Positions 62,919 through 64,000 of a stretch of DNA of 64,000 bases are shown here, piece by piece. A program made the position numbers and the translations under genes. The notes under the pieces are model-generated. The model had not been told where the DNA came from. It did not search any database and saw only the letters and a list, made by a program, of their open reading frames with translations. The DNA is taken from positions 1 to 64,000 of the IMG/VR virus record IMGVR_UViG_3300033153_007262; one strand, given 5' to 3'. The DNA is from a virus. The number at the start of each line of letters is the position of its first letter. Positions within the stretch are counted from its first letter, which is position 1.

Positions 62919-64000
62919 GCGACGTCGTCGGCTTAGAGCGAGATGTGATTGTCGGATTGATGAAGGGATTTGAGGCCCGGGATATTATGCCCCGGTTCAC
63001 GGCGGAGTATTTTTCTGCGATGGAGTTGCGCCAATTGTTCGGTATCACAAAGGCGTATTACGAGCATTATAATGAGTTGCCGGATATCGAAGTCGTAAAG
63101 AATGAATTGACAAAATCAGAAAAGATGTCGCCGGAAGCGGTTACGAAATTAAAGATGTTTGTTTCCAAAGCCGAGGAGTCAAATCTCGTTGAGACAAAAT
63201 TTCGTTATGCCATATTGGAGGTCGAGAAGTCTTTTGCAACACGGCGGTTAAAAGAAAATATGAAAAATGCCGTGGGGATGTTGGACAAGGGGTTACCGTT
63301 TGAGGCGCAGGAGTATTTATTCAACGGGCTGATAAATTTGGCGTCCTTTGGGCGTGAGGTGACGGTCGTTGATTTTGCGGATACCGTTGGGCAGAGGGCC
63401 AAAGACTTAATTAACCGAAAAGAAAACCCGGAGTTGATTAAACAGTATTGTATTGCGACGGGGATTTCCGGGGTTGATAATGAATTGGACGGCGGGTTAC
63501 GGAAGGGCGAGTTGGGGTTATGGTTGGCCCCGCCGGAGGGGGGCAAAAGTGTGTCGTTACAAAATATCGCAATGAATTCTGCGTTGAACGGGTACCGCAC
63601 GGCGCTGTTTACGATTGAGATGACCCCAATGCAAACAGCGAGCCGGCTTGATAGTGTCCTGACGGGTATCCGCTACAAATCATTTCGCCGAGCGACGATA
63701 GAGGACGCTGAATTTGAATATTGGATTGAGACTGTTAAAAAACTTCCGTCAAACAGATTAAAAATCATCGGGGTACCCGAAGGATGTTCGTGCCGGCTTA
63801 TTGAGGCGGAGTTAAAAAGATTAGGCGTTCTGTTTAGACCAGACCTCATCGTCGTGGATTACGCCGGGATTATGAGTCCGAACGATGGGCGGTACAATAA
63901 TAGTATGGATTGGAAATACGTTGGTGAGATTGTTAAAAACCTCAAAGGGTTGGCCCTTAAATTAAATGTGCCGGTATGGTCGGCGTGTCAGTTACTTGTC
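62915..64000 (+). CDS. DnaB-like replicative helicase (partial, runs off the window)
   Basis: At least 362 residues are encoded before the window ends. The N-terminal helical domain spans about 1-160. The RecA-like core begins with GISGVDNELDGGLRKGELGL, Walker A APPEGGKS (205-212), the FTIEMTPMQTASR motif (232-244), and Walker B IVVDYAGIM (312-320), ending near VPVWSACQLL. This is the DnaB/Gp4-type pattern of ring helicases. It overlaps the loader gene (ATGA). The C terminus is missing only because of the window edge. Confidence 0.88.
   Translation, partial: MSDVVGLERDVIVGLMKGFEARDIMPRFTAEYFSAMELRQLFGITKAYYEHYNELPDIEVVKNELTKSEKMSPEAVTKLKMFVSKAEESNLVETKFRYAILEVEKSFATRRLKENMKNAVGMLDKGLPFEAQEYLFNGLINLASFGREVTVVDFADTVGQRAKDLINRKENPELIKQYCIATGISGVDNELDGGLRKGELGLWLAPPEGGKSVSLQNIAMNSALNGYRTALFTIEMTPMQTASRLDSVLTGIRYKSFRRATIEDAEFEYWIETVKKLPSNRLKIIGVPEGCSCRLIEAELKRLGVLFRPDLIVVDYAGIMSPNDGRYNNSMDWKYVGEIVKNLKGLALKLNVPVWSACQLLV

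Overview
The window is a contiguous stretch of a tailed double-stranded DNA phage genome (Caudoviricetes). Every supported gene lies on the + strand, genes overlap by 1-11 nt or are tightly packed, and most starts follow a strong AAGGAGG-type ribosome binding site. A complete head, connector and tail module is present. Tail-tip genes resembling lambda gpM, gpL and gpJ, and the lack of any sheath gene, point to a siphovirus. The sequence does not identify the host; several promoters match the bacterial sigma-70 consensus. No tRNA, rRNA, integrase or CRISPR array was found.

Layout. 0-2.4 kb: two small genes, a ParB-like nuclease, an HTH protein that could be the small terminase, and a RuvC-like resolvase. 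2.4-4.1 kb: 1.7 kb of non-coding DNA made of three successive repeat families, including a tandem array with a 10-bp period. 4.1-6.1 kb: an acyl-carrier-protein-like gene without its attachment serine, a possible small RNA, and zinc-ribbon and membrane proteins. 6.1-15 kb: large terminase, portal, MuF-like protein, an ADP-ribosyltransferase-like protein, XkdF-like protease, scaffold-like protein and major capsid protein. 15-22 kb: sugar-transfer and methyltransferase genes mixed with small virion-type proteins and an ncRNA locus. 22-32 kb: two giant acidic repeat proteins. 32-46 kb: connector and tail genes ending in a gpJ-like tip protein with a cysteine-rich C terminus. 46-48.5 kb: another glycosyltransferase and holin-like genes, closed by a terminator. 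48.8-57.9 kb: a long early-type operon of small proteins. 58-64 kb: SNF2-type helicase, zinc-ribbon protein, RmlD-like reductase, helicase loader and DnaB-like helicase (cut by the window end).

The most striking feature is in the early-type operon. Between 49,362 and 56,080 there are ten intergenic type I hammerhead ribozymes. Each has the CUGANGA and GAAA cores, a UC cleavage site, and three stems that covary between copies. Each of the last nine starts at, or contains, the stop codon of the gene before it, and all lie 21-37 nt upstream of the next start codon. The simplest reading is that the polycistronic mRNA cuts itself into single-gene messages, each beginning with a small 5' hairpin followed by its ribosome binding site.

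Other signals: a manual read of the whole window found no GATC, CATG or AGCT, which suggests strong restriction-site avoidance; an identical 14-nt leader precedes three separated sugar or methyl-transfer genes; and two promoter-RNA-terminator units look like independent small RNAs.
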